Source: Rhizophagus clarus (taxonomy: Eukaryota; Glomeromycota; Glomeromycetes; Glomerales; Glomeraceae). Taken from it: DNA of 64,000 nt. The notes beneath the pieces were generated by a model, which searched no databases, was not told the origin of the DNA, and worked only from the letters and a program-made list of their open reading frames with translations. The position numbers and the translations under genes are program-made. Shown here one piece after another: positions 23,983-35,730 of this stretch (position 1 is its first letter; every line of letters starts with the position of its first letter). The DNA is taken from the NCBI GenBank assembly GCA_015698045.1, contig BLAL01000028.1, forward strand, positions 248,001 to 312,000. The letters run 5' to 3'.

Positions 23983-25663
23983 ATGACAAAATTAACTTTA
24001 AATATTACTAAAGAAATTGCACGTAGTAGAGGAGGTAAATGCATCTCTGAAAGTTATATCAATTGTCAGATGCCAATATTTTGGAAATGTGCTAAGGATT
24101 ATTTGTGGTCTGCAAGACTTAGTAGTGTGAAGAATGAAAATACATGATGCCCACAATGCGCAGTTAAAAATCGTCGTACCCAAATAATCAAAAATATGAA
24201 GAAGTTTGCAGAAAAGAAAGGAGGCTTTTGCCTTACAACTGAGTATGTTAATAGACAGGATGCTTTTGAATGGCAGTGTAAAGAAGGACATAAGTGGAAG
24301 GCTTCAGCAAAAGATATTCTTAAAGGAACTTGGTATCGAAGGTGCAGTATACTAGGTCAAAAACATGTTATACCAGATAAAAAACCTATCCCAGTACAAA
24401 GACACGATCATGTTGCATATCAACCTATTGATATAGCAAATAGTATTGCACAAGAATGAGGTGGTAAGTGTCTTTCTACAGAATATGTTAATGCAAATAC
24501 TCAAATGCTTTGAAGATGTGCCAAAGGTCATGAATGGTCTACAACTCTTTATCAATTAAAAAATATGGGAAGATGGTACTTACAATGTGCTGGTAATTTT
24601 CCCTGTGGTCTTTCAAAAGCTAAGGAAATCACTCACAGTAGAGGAGGTATGTGTCTTTCCACAGAATATATAAATCTCTGTGTTCTGATGCAATAGATGT
24701 GTAATAAAGGTCATAAATGGTTTGCTAGTTTTAATAGTATTAAGCATGTTAAATCTTGGTATCCATATTGCTTAAATAAGCATGAAAATCTGTATCATGA
24801 AGTCATAACTAATATTCTTGGCCTACCTTTTAGCATCTGCCGACCAGATTTCTTGAAAATACCTGAACATCCTCAAGGACTAGAACTCGACATCTACAGT
24901 CACCTCTAGATATAACAAACCTGTATGTACCAAACAAACTGATTTTTTATAATTATTTACACTGGATATAATGAACTTTTATAATAAATTCCTATATACC
25001 ACATCTGAACTCGATTTGATCAGCCCCAATATATTAGCCATGTATTCGTTATACCAAACAAGTCATGTGATCATAACTAATTCAGGCCATTTTAATAGCG
25101 CTAACCAAGGTTATCAGTAATCAATAAACAAATGGTGATTTGTTCATGAAACTTTATATTATGCGAAATTATAATCTTGATTGACACTAGAAATTTGATT
25201 AGAATTATTTAGGACAGAATTGATTCAATATATTAGATATATACTAAATCCTCCAGAGCAGAAGGTTCATTATATTCGTACAATATATTTATATAAATCA
25301 CATGCTTGTTATTTTATTGGTCAAAATTTATATAACGAACTGTTCGGTATACAGTATAGGTGTTATATAACGAACCCATTCTATACCGAACAAAAATTGC
25401 TGGAACACTAGGTTCGTTATATCCAGAGGCGACTGTATTATCCACAGTATGGATTTGCTATAGAAGTACAAGGTAAACAGCATGAGCAACACGTAAAATA
25501 CTTTCACAAAGACCTGGAAGAGTTCGAGAAACAGTTGATGCGTGGTCAGCTCAAAAAAGAACTTTGCGAGAAGAATTCGATTGTTTTAAGATATGTTTGG
25601 TATTACGAAGACCCATATGTAGTTATTCCTGAACATCTTCGAGAATTAGGTCTTATTGAGTAA
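23983..25663 (+). pseudogene. Zinc-ribbon repeat protein with nuclease-like C-terminus, broken
   Basis: The plus frame from ATG 23983 holds four repeats of a zinc-ribbon unit (RGGKCLSTEYVN ... CxxGHxW ... C), each about 70 residues. A C-terminal domain follows, with LELDIY, then YGFAIEVQGKQHE and a conserved end RELGLIE. The Asp...Glu-x-Gln pattern suggests a restriction-endonuclease fold, as in zinc-ribbon/Vsr-like nucleases. Four in-frame stops interrupt the repeats, several at positions where the unit normally has Trp or Arg, and zinc Cys residues have become Tyr. A 539-bp MITE splits the nuclease domain; without it the frame reads on across the TA site. Confidence 0.65.
24897..25435. mobile_element. 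TA-type (pogo/mariner-like) MITE
   Basis: The terminal inverted repeats CAGTC(A/G)CCTCT(A/G)GATATAAC are followed by (A/G)AACC, 25 bp in all. The insert is flanked by TA on both sides (24895 and 25436). Removing the insert and one TA restores the nuclease frame exactly, proving the boundaries. Inner copies of the GTTATA..GAAC word occur in both orientations. No transposase is encoded; the frame 25220-25411 is noise. Confidence 0.85.
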
Positions 25664-25953
25664 ACTCAAATATTTAAATGCTTTTGCGATTCGTTATTAT
25701 TTTTTTCAAATATAATTTTATTCATCTGGAATTACACGAAAATTATTATGTGGATAATCGTCTGCGCAAATTAAGGTGGCTTAGTTGTGAAACTTTTCTG
25801 TCGCACAGGGTCTATTGTATGACGTGTTGATTTTATCAAATTAAACTGATTCGGAATTTGAATCAAAAAGTTAATGATTTATATATAATGATTATTTTTT
25901 CATAAAAGAACGATAGTTTTCTTGCTCTTCTAATGGTCTAATAGTCTTCCATT

Positions 25954-27467
25954 ATGAACGAAACAGCAAATCAATTACTAAGTAACGTCGTTCCAGATTG
26001 CGCATGGATCCCTCCACGTCAGCGATCTTCAAGCATACCAGCTTACCCCCTCTTTCCAGAAGTCGTGAGACAATGGCGCTTCTTCTCCAGAAGTGTCAAT
26101 AGACACATTAATAATGCTAATAATATTCCAGGAGGACAATTCCCTGTATTCGCAACCGAAACAATATCTCTCAGCGTAGAAGACGATACAAAATATCGTT
26201 TATATACTAATGTTTTAATGCCTGTCAACGCATTATTAGGGACACAAGGAGCAGTATTTCGTGCGACATGTACTGGATTGTTGGGCACTCCCGACTTTGT
26301 TTTATGCACTAATAATTCCACAATGGCCAAGATGCCTGTGGAAATGAAAACGCGTCATAATCTGAATTTAGGGAATCATGACCTGTGGGAGATTTATCGA
26401 CATGCTGACCGGGCTCCAATAATGGAAACAGATCCAAACTTTAGGTTTAAAAAAAGGATCTTATCACAGGTGTTTGGTGAAATGGCCTGCAATGGCCTTT
26501 ATTACGGCATTTTGTCAAATTATACAGATACATACTTTCTCCAACGACTAGAAACAGAACCAAAAAACCTATATGTTTCTCATGTTGTTCATCCTAATAG
26601 TATCAATCCGACTTTACGCGAGTGCATTCAATATATCAGTCATCTTGCCATTAATGATCAAGTCGGTAGAAGATTGGATCGTGTATTGGAAGACATTAAT
26701 TCATTCAATGACGATAGCTCTGATGATGACGATGCTGATGATTCTAATAACAGCTCTCACGATGATTATGCTCCTTCTGACAATGATGATTCTGACAATG
26801 ATGATTCTTCTGACAATGATTATAGTTCAAAGAAGAGGAAGAGTTCCTCTATGCAGATCGGTAGCAGGAAGAGAGTGATCACATCGACCGCATCATCTTC
26901 CAAAGGAATCACTACAATAGGAGAATACATAGGTGGCGGAACCTTTGGAAAGGTTTTTTCTGGATATTATGATAATCAAGCCGTAGCATGGAAGACTTGT
27001 GACACGTATAAGAAGAAAGAAGAGATGAAAACGTTAAAACATGAAGCTCATGTTTATTCTATTTTGAGAGAATGTCAAGGTACTATTTTTTTTCATTCAT
27101 TATATTTAAGATATTATTAACTTGTCTATTGCAAATTGATATTAGGTCATGCTATTCCACGTTTGCATTATAAGGGTTACATTTATGGTGGATTTCTTTT
27201 TGCATTAGCGTTACAATAATTGAGGGTGCCCATCATGTTGATCCGAAAAGACTCACTAAAGAGGAAAAAAAATTAATAGTTAATCAGCTCAAGTTAATAC
27301 ATAATTGTGGTGTCCTACACAATGATATCTCAGAGCAAAATATTCTATATGAACCAAAGAGTCGCCATTACTTTTTTATTGATTTTGGCTTGAGCAAGAT
27401 CGTGGGTAGTGAGTCGCCGAAATTGCGCCAGGAAGAAAGAAGATTAAAAAAATTTTTAAAACTTTAA
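25954..27467 (+). CDS. PD-(D/E)XK nuclease-protein kinase fusion (Crinkler-type), one frameshift
   Basis: Exon 1 (25954-27079) encodes a restriction-endonuclease-like domain with PDFVL at residues 113-117 and EMK at 130-132, the PD...ExK catalytic pattern. An acidic Asp/Asn/Ser linker (251-292) follows, then a basic stretch KKRK..RKR that may be a nuclear signal. A kinase domain comes next: GGGTFGKV at 327-334 and VAWKT with the ATP lysine at 347. Exon 2 (from 27146) continues in frame with GHAIPRLHYKGY but slips by one base near 27210. It then gives HNDISEQN and IDFGLSK and ends at TAA 27467. REase-kinase fusions are known C-termini of Crinkler-type effectors; no Crinkler header is present here. 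It is either a recent pseudogene or carries a sequence error. Confidence 0.65.
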
Positions 27468-27469
27468 GT

Positions 27470-28500
27470 ATTTGGATGCATAGGACTATACCGCATTATC
27501 ACACTAGATGAAGAATAAATGAATTTTTATTATTGCAAGCTACAATGTATATATTACTTTCATTTTAAATCATAAAATGTAATAAATCATGAAATCAATC
27601 ATATATTTTGCACAACTTATTTCCCAATACATATTTATTAAATAATAAAAGTGAGTTAGAAAAAGAAACATATGATGCTATCAAAGAGGGATTCTAAACA
27701 ATTTAATGCGAGTCACAGCATCAAGTTATTTCTTTGCTTGATAAGCGAACACAAAATTTATATTTGAGAATGTATATACGCATAAAACATGCACACGTTT
27801 TTAAAAAATCTTTATTATATTTTTTTCATTTTTTCGTAAAGCAGAAAGGGCTGGCCGGCAAAGTAAAAAACGAAAGTAATAAAGTAAATGGAGTAGCGGG
27901 ATGTTTCAAGGGAGGAATTAGCCGAGCCCTAACCCATATAATGGCAGTTCCTACCCCACTACTCCGCATTATTATCTCGGATGACATGATTGTAGTATGT
28001 TTTATACAGAAAGGGAATTGTTCAATATATGTAATGAATTACCAGGTCTGTCCCAAAACCTTGTGCGGAACTGCCTATAATATCTTTCTCCTTCCTGGGA
28101 CCACCTTCCATTTCACGCACCATTCCTCCATTCATAGAAATTCTAAAAATGTTAATACTATTAATTTTTTATTTTTTTTTTATTTTTTTTTTATGATTTA
28201 TTATTATTTTACTAACATTAAAATTCCTGACCAAGTTTCTCCACTTTCTTTCTACCTGTTGGCCAGTGAACCTCACGCAGAACTGTCTCCGAATTCTTCG
28301 AGCTAGGCTCTCCCAGAATTCAGAGCGGTTCCTTCCAGGTATGTCATGGTAGTAGTTGTTCCTTCTCCTTTACATTATTTATTTAATTTTTAGATCAGGA
28401 AACGTAAGAGAAAAAAAAACTAGAATATGATCAAAGTTATTTTTAGTTTTCATTTAATTTTTTACCTCCTATATCTTATTAAATATTCAGTTATTGCATC
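27470..28500. other. Gene-free stretch with a less AT-rich patch
   Basis: Between about 27840 and 28350 the base composition rises and the text looks like old coding or element DNA. The plus frame 27734-28306 does not match a family I know and ends in poly-Phe from T runs. It may be part of an unknown repeat. No terminal repeats were found. Confidence 0.3.
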
Positions 28501-28518
28501 AGTCCAATTTGCGGGCAT

Positions 28519-28660
28519 TTTAAGAAAAAGAATATATAATAATAAAAAATAACGGCAACAAATTTTAAGAAAAAAAATATATAATAAAAATAATGACAAC
28601 AAATTTTAAGAAAAAAAATATATAATAAAAATAACGACAATAAATTTATTGTAAGAAAAA
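28519..28660. repeat. Tandem repeat, about 44-bp unit, three copies
   Basis: The unit contains TAAGAAAAA(A/G)AATATATAATAA followed by AAAAATAACGACAACAAATT. Three imperfect copies run head to tail, the last one ending in a TTTATTGTAAG variant. Confidence 0.65.
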
Positions 28661-30240
28661 AAAAAGATGAAACTTCTTTTTATAAACAATTTTTTATCAC
28701 CTTGTATTATTATATTAATTACCCTTCAAGAACATTTACGTAAATTGTTCTAATTTCTCAAATATGTCATGATTGTTATGATCTGTCTTCTTTATATTAA
28801 TTATAATACAGATACGGATCTACAATACAATCAATCACAATGAACAAGTTAAACTCGACCTAAAGTCAATTGTTATGATCGTGATTCCAAAATATCAAGA
28901 TAAAGGTCTTCTTTTTAATTATATATCAAATCTAAAAAAGGTAAAATCTAATAATACAGATACGTAAATAAATAGTGTTTTTTATTTTGGTTTATAATAA
29001 GCTTTTGCCAATTATAGACTACAAATAAAACAATTACGGATCTACAATACATTACACAAAGATCTTGAGCGAACGAGTTAAACTCAAGTTCAACTCAAGT
29101 TCAAAGCGAACAACTTAAATTCAAAATAAAATATCCAAGATTAACAAAAAAGTTGGTAACGTTATAATGAAATCAGTAGTAAAACTTAATTTAATCATCT
29201 TTAATTAGGTATAAAAATTCTGATAAATTTAATAAAATCAGTGATTTTTTAATAATTTTATCAACTCAAGTTGAACACGAATAGTGAATAATCAAGTTTG
29301 TGCTTCTTCGCTAATATTGACTTGTGCATTCGATTTTGTGGCTGATGTGACTGAATATAATATTACCTAAATAACCAATAAAAATTGATAATTTTGTTGA
29401 TCATGTGATTGCACGATCATGATTTAATTATTTATTTATCATATTTTTTTTTTTTTTTTTTTCAAAAACTTTTTCTCTCTCTCTCAAATTTTTACTTTAT
29501 TGTTTTGTCTAAAAAATAAAGATAAAGGTATATTTTTTGTTGAAATTTCTTTTCCCATTATTATGTTATTCTTAACACTCTTATTAATATATTTTTCCAA
29601 TGTATTTCTTCTCACTAACGTCCTAAACAATGTTCTACTATCGAGTTTTTTACTTTATTGGTTTTTCTAAAAAATAAATACAAAGGTACATTTTTTGTTG
29701 AAATTTCTTTTTCCATCCTGTTAACACTCTTACTAATATTTTTTTCTAATGTGTTTCCTCCTACTAACGTTCCTACTAACAATGTTCTACTGTTAAACAT
29801 TTTTTATTCCATACTTTTACTAACACTTCTACTAATATTAACACTAACATTAATACTTATACTTTATATTTTTTTTATTAACGTTCCTTTTTTACTTCTA
29901 CTAACTTTCATACTAACATTAATACTAACACTTTCTAATGTAAAAATTTTTTTATTAACGTTCCTTTTCTTTTGCTAACACTTCTACTAATATTCATACT
30001 AACACTTTTATTACTAACATTTTACTTTCTTTCAAATTAAATAGATATAATGAAATGAAAACAAGCAAACAAGTGAACATTAATTGTAAATTTGTGTAAA
30101 GAGTAGTAAATTTTTTTTATAATATTTTTTGTATAATATTTTTTTTATTATCGATTGAAAATATAAATAAAACTTTCAGTAATTACAATTAAATGAATTA
30201 AATTACTTTTAAATTACAATTGTATTTAAATTATAAATCT
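28661..30240. repeat. Low-complexity region with CTAACA-type runs
   Basis: 28.80-29.11 kb carries two copies of a segment with ACGGATCTACAATACA and later GTTAAACTC. From 29.56 to 30.02 kb the plus strand is a degenerate run of TACTAACA, TTACTAAC and TTTT words. The frames 29658-29978 and 29615-29800 arise from it. No gene is seen. Confidence 0.5.
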
Positions 30241-30280
30241 ACTACTATTAATGCCCCATAAATGCTATACTTTTCGGCTA

Positions 30281-30640
30281 TCTGATATGTGTGAAAATTA
30301 TGAAATTATGCTTATATTTCAAATACAAATAGGATACATATCGGGTATATATAGGATACTTATTAGCACTATCCGATAAGTGTATAATATCTGTCTGATA
30401 TTTTTTTAAAATATATCAGGTACCCAATAAATCTATGATATGTAACTGATATTTAACTACCCAATATGTATGAGAAATGTACCCAATATGTATGTTATAT
30501 ATCACCGATTTTCTGCATCTGACGAGTACATATCGGGTACCCGATATGTGTAGTATTATTAAATAGCATACACATATTTCACACATATCAGGTACATATC
30601 AGGTAGCTGATATGTACCCGATATGTACCTGATAGCATCG
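30281..30640. repeat. Cluster of palindromic GATATGT/ACATATC words
   Basis: About nine copies of GATATGT or its complement lie within 360 bp, several joined as ACATATCGGGTACCCGATATG or variants. The cluster ends exactly where the PolB relic loses its protein-like sequence (near 30650), so the repeat may mark an insertion or deletion border. Confidence 0.5.
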
Positions 30641-30649
30641 ATTTTAACC

Positions 30650-32754
30650 AGTGGTCTCCAGTATCGATCCAGTGGACTAGGTAGCAGAAACTATTAGCAT
30701 ATTGCTCTGATATTATACGGGGTTTTCCTCCATTTATTAGACCAGGTTTTTTGTTTCCAGCCTCAAAATCGGCTATAATAACACATGGCGCATTGATCAT
30801 CCGGCCATAGTTCTTGAACTGCTCGAAATCATTGACCCCTTTTACTGGTAGATCAACTCTTTGGGTTGCCTCTCCTAACCCAAAACAATGTTCTTGATGA
30901 TGGACTAGGGTATTTTCTGATGGAAAGCTTTGGAAACATCTGTTGCAAAGATGCTTTTCACCATGATACGCAGTATCTTTGAAAACAAGCCCATTAGGAT
31001 TCTTAATCCAGAGGAAGTGATTCTTTTGTCCATACTTTTTTTCTTCAGACTTTGTAATATTTGTAAGAGCCATGAGGTGGATAACATGGATTCTTTTTTC
31101 TTGACATTTATTCAGATTATTATGCTTACAATTTTCTATTTTGCATGAATTTGGAATATAGATGTTCTTACTGGCTATTACTGGTTTAGGGGTAGCTGTT
31201 TCTTCTTTCCATTCCCAGACATTGATGGAAATATCTGGGTTCATTTCCTCTATCTTATTAAATATGCGTAGGCAGATTGGGGTAGGCATGGGGATTCCAT
31301 CTAGCTTGACGACATCTAGGTAGGGCTTTAGTTTTGTTGCCCAGAAGATTCGTTCAAGATGGTCTATATCAGGCTTATCCTGATGTGCAAAATAGCATCC
31401 TAATGCATCTTGGAGACATTTTTCAGATAATGCATTTGTTTCTGAGTCGATAAGACCTTTATTATCTGGATTAATGGTACACTTGGTATTGGCTAACTTT
31501 TTGGGTGTGGGCTCATAAGACCCTCCGGTAGCTTGACTGTAAGTATATACCTCAATATAAACTATATCAATTCGTACTAAAATCCAGTTAGATCCATTTT
31601 CTAAATATTCTTCTATTTTCTTATCTATTTCCCCACCAGAACTAGTGAAATGTTCATCTATGTAGTTCTCAGAGAAAAGAGCTTGTATTTCTTCTCTATG
31701 CCATTTTTCACTAATTTTGATATAAGAAAAATTTTTTTCTTTTTTATAATATATACATTTTACAGCTATTGCTGACTTGATTTATTCTTTTATTCTAAAC
31801 TCTGTTTGAAACACTCTTGTCATTTCTTGTCTAGCTGAAGCTATTAATTTAAGCATGTATGGAATTTTCTTATATTTCTTTGCTCTTTCTACCATATCAT
31901 TGAAAGCATATGCAGGGTTTGACCTTCTAAGTACTTTAGCTTTCCATTTGCTCATTAAAGACCAGTTTTGATGTGGTCTTTCTAGATCTCTTCCAACTAA
32001 ACCTTCTTCAAAATGTATGTCTCCTTCTGGTACGTGATCTTCTATACTAGCTATTTTCTTCATACCTTCAAAGTATTCTGCAAGTTCTTCCGTTTCTGTT
32101 TCTTCTATCATGCCTAACTCTTTTAGAAAGCTATAGTCTGCTACATCTTTGACAAATGTATCTATATTGTGATCAGACTTCTTTGGGATTGCATCTTGCT
32201 CTTGAGCGTCTTGTCGTTTAACCTCGCTAGGTCCCACCTCTTGAGGAATATTTTCCTTGAAAGCCTTATCATCAGCTTGTAATAGATCATGATGTAGACG
32301 CTGACATTCTTTTAAGTTTAGTGGCAAATCAAGTTCTTCGCCAGTAACTTCAAACTATCTTCAGCACAATCTGGTACTCCATGTTTTTAGATGCTCTCTA
32401 GGCTTTCTTGCAAGCCTATCAATATACTTACCTTGAGTGACCTCTCTAGGTCCTGCCTGATCTTCTCTATTTGCTTGGGTTGATAGGCTGGGACCTGTTT
32501 CAGAATCATTCTCTTAATTTTTGTCTTGCAGAATGGGAGCTTGAATAGGCTCAGGTTTCTCCCTTCTTCGATCCTTTCCTTGGGCATGGACTACTGGAGC
32601 ACCCCCTTGGTTTTTGACCTGTAAGGTGGGGGATTTGAATAGGTATTGACTTGCATTTAAACTTTCTATTTAAATGCTCACGAAGTTTATTAGGATTTGT
32701 ATACTCTTTTCCACATTGTTCACAAGTTCGATTTTTTTTGTCACTTCTTGCCAT
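30650..32754 (-). pseudogene. Protein-primed DNA polymerase B relic (N-terminal part)
   Basis: The first frame (from ATG 32754) has a zinc finger CEQCGKEYTNPNKLREH. One base slip in a C run near 32620 moves to a second frame that stays aligned to 30588. That frame is interrupted by stops near 32516, around 32350 (two) and at 31782. It includes a second zinc finger (CNRCFQSFPSENTLVHH) and the stretch INAPCVIIADFEAGNKK. The latter matches exonuclease motif I of protein-primed family-B polymerases, as in Polinton/Maverick elements, adintovirus-like elements and linear plasmids. The polymerase palm is absent. This is an old integrated element, truncated at the GATATGT cluster. Confidence 0.6.
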
Positions 32755-32888
32755 ACTGATTTGTATATAATACCTTTACAAATTTTTTTTTTAATTAATT
32801 AATTCTCTAGGTGATGGTATATATTTAGGACAATATATTACCCTTACAGATTTTTCTCTTTAATTAATTATTTCCCTATATAGTGAAA

Positions 32889-33128
32889 ATGATCAGAAAA
32901 TATTTCTATTCATACTTACTTAATACTGGCAAGGCCTATGGAGTCCCCTGCATGCGACCAAAAGGATGCCATTTACATTGGAAGGCTAAGCCACGCATCC
33001 TTTGTAGTGAATGTGGTAAGCCTACTGGTTTTACTTCAGGACGGTGCCCATTGCATGTTAAAGGATACTATGTGATTCAATATGTTAACAGGTTTTGGGA
33101 TAAGGCTCAGTGTACTCAGAATAGTTAG
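32889..33128 (+). CDS. Small Cys/His-rich protein next to the PolB relic
   Basis: The frame from ATG 32889 (GTG at 32883 in the same frame) encodes about 79 residues. It has CMRPKGCHLHW, then CSECGKPTGFTSGRCPLH, which could bind one or two zinc ions. It is divergent from the PolB relic, separated by 130 bp, and may belong to the same element. I do not recognise a named family. Unlike the relic, it has no stop. Confidence 0.4.
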   Translation: MIRKYFYSYLLNTGKAYGVPCMRPKGCHLHWKAKPRILCSECGKPTGFTSGRCPLHVKGYYVIQYVNRFWDKAQCTQNS

Positions 33129-33129
33129 C

Positions 33130-33530
33130 AATTTTTCGTATGATTTAAAGGTGAGATTTATAGGTGTATTTTTTTTCGTATGACTTATTTGACCTTATGA
33201 TTTTCTTAATAAAATGGGTCTAGAATGGTTTTCTGCATATTGTAAAATTATTTGTATGCTAGAATAAAGTAGAATAATATTTAGAACTCTTTCCTGTTAT
33301 CCATTTTTTCGTATGACTTAATTTTTTGTATAACTTATAAAATTTTTCGTATGACTTATTTGTCCTAATGTTTGGTAATAGAAATGGCTTTAGAATGGTT
33401 TCCTGCATATTGAAAAATTACTTATATGCTAGAATATAGTAGAATAATATTTAGAACTCTTTCCTGTTATCCATTTTTTCATATGACTTAGTGAAGCTAA
33501 GTCATACGAAAAAATTTTGGGTACCCAGAG
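33130..33530. repeat. 171-bp direct duplication with TCGTATGACTTA motifs and hairpin
   Basis: A segment starting TTTTTCGTATGACTTATTTG at about 33172 is repeated 171 bp later at about 33343, with a CTAGAATGG..TTTCTGCATATTG core. The second copy ends in an 18-bp inverted repeat, TTTTTTCATATGACTTAG then CTAAGTCATACGAAAAAA, separated by 5 bases (33474-33515). A third, more diverged core follows to 33600. It borders the PolB element and may be its end. Confidence 0.6.
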
Positions 33531-33602
33531 GTTAGACTTTGTGACCCTTTGATTTTATCAATGAATCAGCTTTAGAATTAATTCTAATATTACATAAAAA
33601 TA

Positions 33603-33708
33603 TGGTATGCAAATTATGCTTGACAGGGTCGAACTCTGAACACACTCAGACACTTCAGTCCTCGGTGTTCAGAGTTCTCCTGAGGGGCAAGCAATATGGC
33701 ATACTTTT
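33603..33708. repeat. Stem-loop with 12-bp perfect inner stem
   Basis: AACTCTGAACAC at 33632-33643 pairs with GTGTTCAGAGTT at 33665-33676. An outer imperfect stem GTATGCAAATTATGCTTG / CAAGCAATATGGCATAC extends it to about 105 bp. It could be a small foldback element or a structured RNA; nothing shows transcription. Confidence 0.55.
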
Positions 33709-33889
33709 TTCGTTATATTATTTGGGATTAAAAAAAGGCCAGCGCATTAGGGTTCAATAAAGATTTCATAATTTTTGTATATCGGGAAAGTAGCTGGGAG
33801 GGATGCTACATATCTGTATACCTATTCAGTGAAATCTGTCCCAGCACTCCTATTTGTACACTACTTCATTTCGCCTTCTTTTATTTTAG

Positions 33890-34690
33890 TTTTGTGAACA
33901 AAGTATAGCATTTTTTCTTATCTTTTTTTCAATTTCATTTTCATATTTCATTTTTACTAACTATTTTTTCTTGTTTTTATTCACTTTCTTCTTTTTCATT
34001 ATTGCTTCTTTTTTTTATTCTCATGATCGTTTCATCCTCATTACCATTTTGTCCTTATCGTTGTTTCATCCTTATCAATCATCATTTCGTCTTCATCATC
34101 AATTATCATTTTGTTCTTATCACCAATTATCATTTTGTCTTCATCATCAATTATCATTTTATCTTCATCATCAATTATCATTTCATCCTCATCATTTCAT
34201 TCTTATCATTGTTTTGTTTTTATCATCATTTATTTTTGTCATTTTTTCATTTTTCCTTCTCATCATCTTTTCATTTTTTCATTCCTTTCTTATCATCTCT
34301 TTGTTTATCATCATCCTTTCATTTTGTTCATCTCCTTTTTGTCATTCTTTTATTTTTTTGTCCCCTTCTTATTATCTTTTCTTTTTTTTGTCCTTCCCAT
34401 TATCTTTTTATTTTTATTTTTATTTCTATCCCCTTTCATTTTGTCCCTATTCCTTTTGTTTTCGATGCTGTTTCTTTTATTTCGCATTCTTTCCTTCTTC
34501 TTTTCACTATCTTTCTTTTTTTTACTATATCTTTTGTCTCCTATCATTTTCGTTATTTCCAATTATTTATTTCTAATATTATTTCCATTATTTCTCTCTC
34601 TTATTATCATAATTGTTAGGCTTCTCTTTTTTGTATCATTATTATCATTACTAGTTATGTTAAAGATAAATAATTGTAAAAAATATTAAC
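33890..34690. repeat. Polypyrimidine low-complexity tract
   Basis: The plus strand is almost all pyrimidine with ATCAT interruptions. Between 34080 and 34200 there is a tandem array of CAATTATCATTTTGTCTTCAT-like units of about 24 bp. The long frames here (33971-34576 and overlapping ones) are read-throughs of Phe/Ser/Leu codons and not genes. Confidence 0.7.
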
Positions 34691-35730
34691 TTTGATAAAC
34701 AGGATTTAAAGAAATAAAATCATAGTTTAATATAATAAATTTTGTTATTTTTTTTGTATAGAAAATTATTGCCAAATTAGCGATACATTGACTAGACAAT
34801 ATTCTTACAATCATTAAATTTTTACGTACACAATATTGAAATTTACAATAAATTTTAGCCAATTAAATTTTAAAATTAATTAATAAAGATTTGCGTACTA
34901 TTAAATTTATTAAAAATTTTTTATACATGTGAAATCATCTGATTTTGATAAATTATTTATAGGTGAAATCACCTAGTGATTTTACCTGCAGAGCAAATTA
35001 GCAAGATTCTTTAAAATTATTTTTTTATATTTAAGTAAAGTTGTTTAGTAAGATCAAATTTACTTATATATAAATTTTATAACAATTGGTCTAATATTTA
35101 TAAAGTATTAACTATTTATATATTATCAATTTTTTTGCAAAAACTGTTTTGCAATTTTAGAGTATAATTTCACTACTTGTTTAAATAAAACTATCTTTTT
35201 ATATTTTAGTAAATCAAATCTATTTATAATAAAATTTTAAAATAATTGGTTTAATATTTATGATTTGTAAAGTATAAACAAGTTTTATACTTTCAATGTT
35301 TATTAATTATTTAATTATAAGTTTAAAATGTAATTTTACTATTTTAATTAAATAAAATCAACTTTTTGTACTTAATTATAATTGTTTTAAAAAGGTTGAA
35401 AATAATTGTATTTTATTTTTCATAACTCTAAATATAATATTTATTGAAAGATTGATATTCTCATAACAGTACTAATAAATAATTTTAATATTTTACGTAT
35501 TTAAATAAAATAATTTATCACACTAATTTTAAATAATTTTAATATTTTGGATATTTAAATAAAGTTATTTATTACACTAAACTTTATTTGTATTTTAATT
35601 TTTTATATGTCATATAACGAGTTGCTTAGCAATATAAAATTTTTGATGTTATAATAAAATTTTGCTTAGCAAAGTTTAAAATAATCTGCTTACTGATCAT
35701 AGTAAAAATTTGGATTTTAATGTGACCTAT
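34691..35730. other. AT-rich gene-free stretch
   Basis: Very AT-rich, with repeated AATAAAATTATTTA-like words. No frame or element end is supported. Confidence 0.5.

Noticed and set aside
27734..28306. 190-codon plus-strand frame as a gene
   Set aside because: No recognisable motif, a long T-run Phe stretch, and a position in a repeat-like patch; I kept it only as a composition anomaly.
33971..34689. Three overlapping frames of about 190-205 codons on the plus strand
   Set aside because: All three frames of a polypyrimidine tract are open at once, and the peptides are Phe/Ser/Leu/His repeats without a domain.
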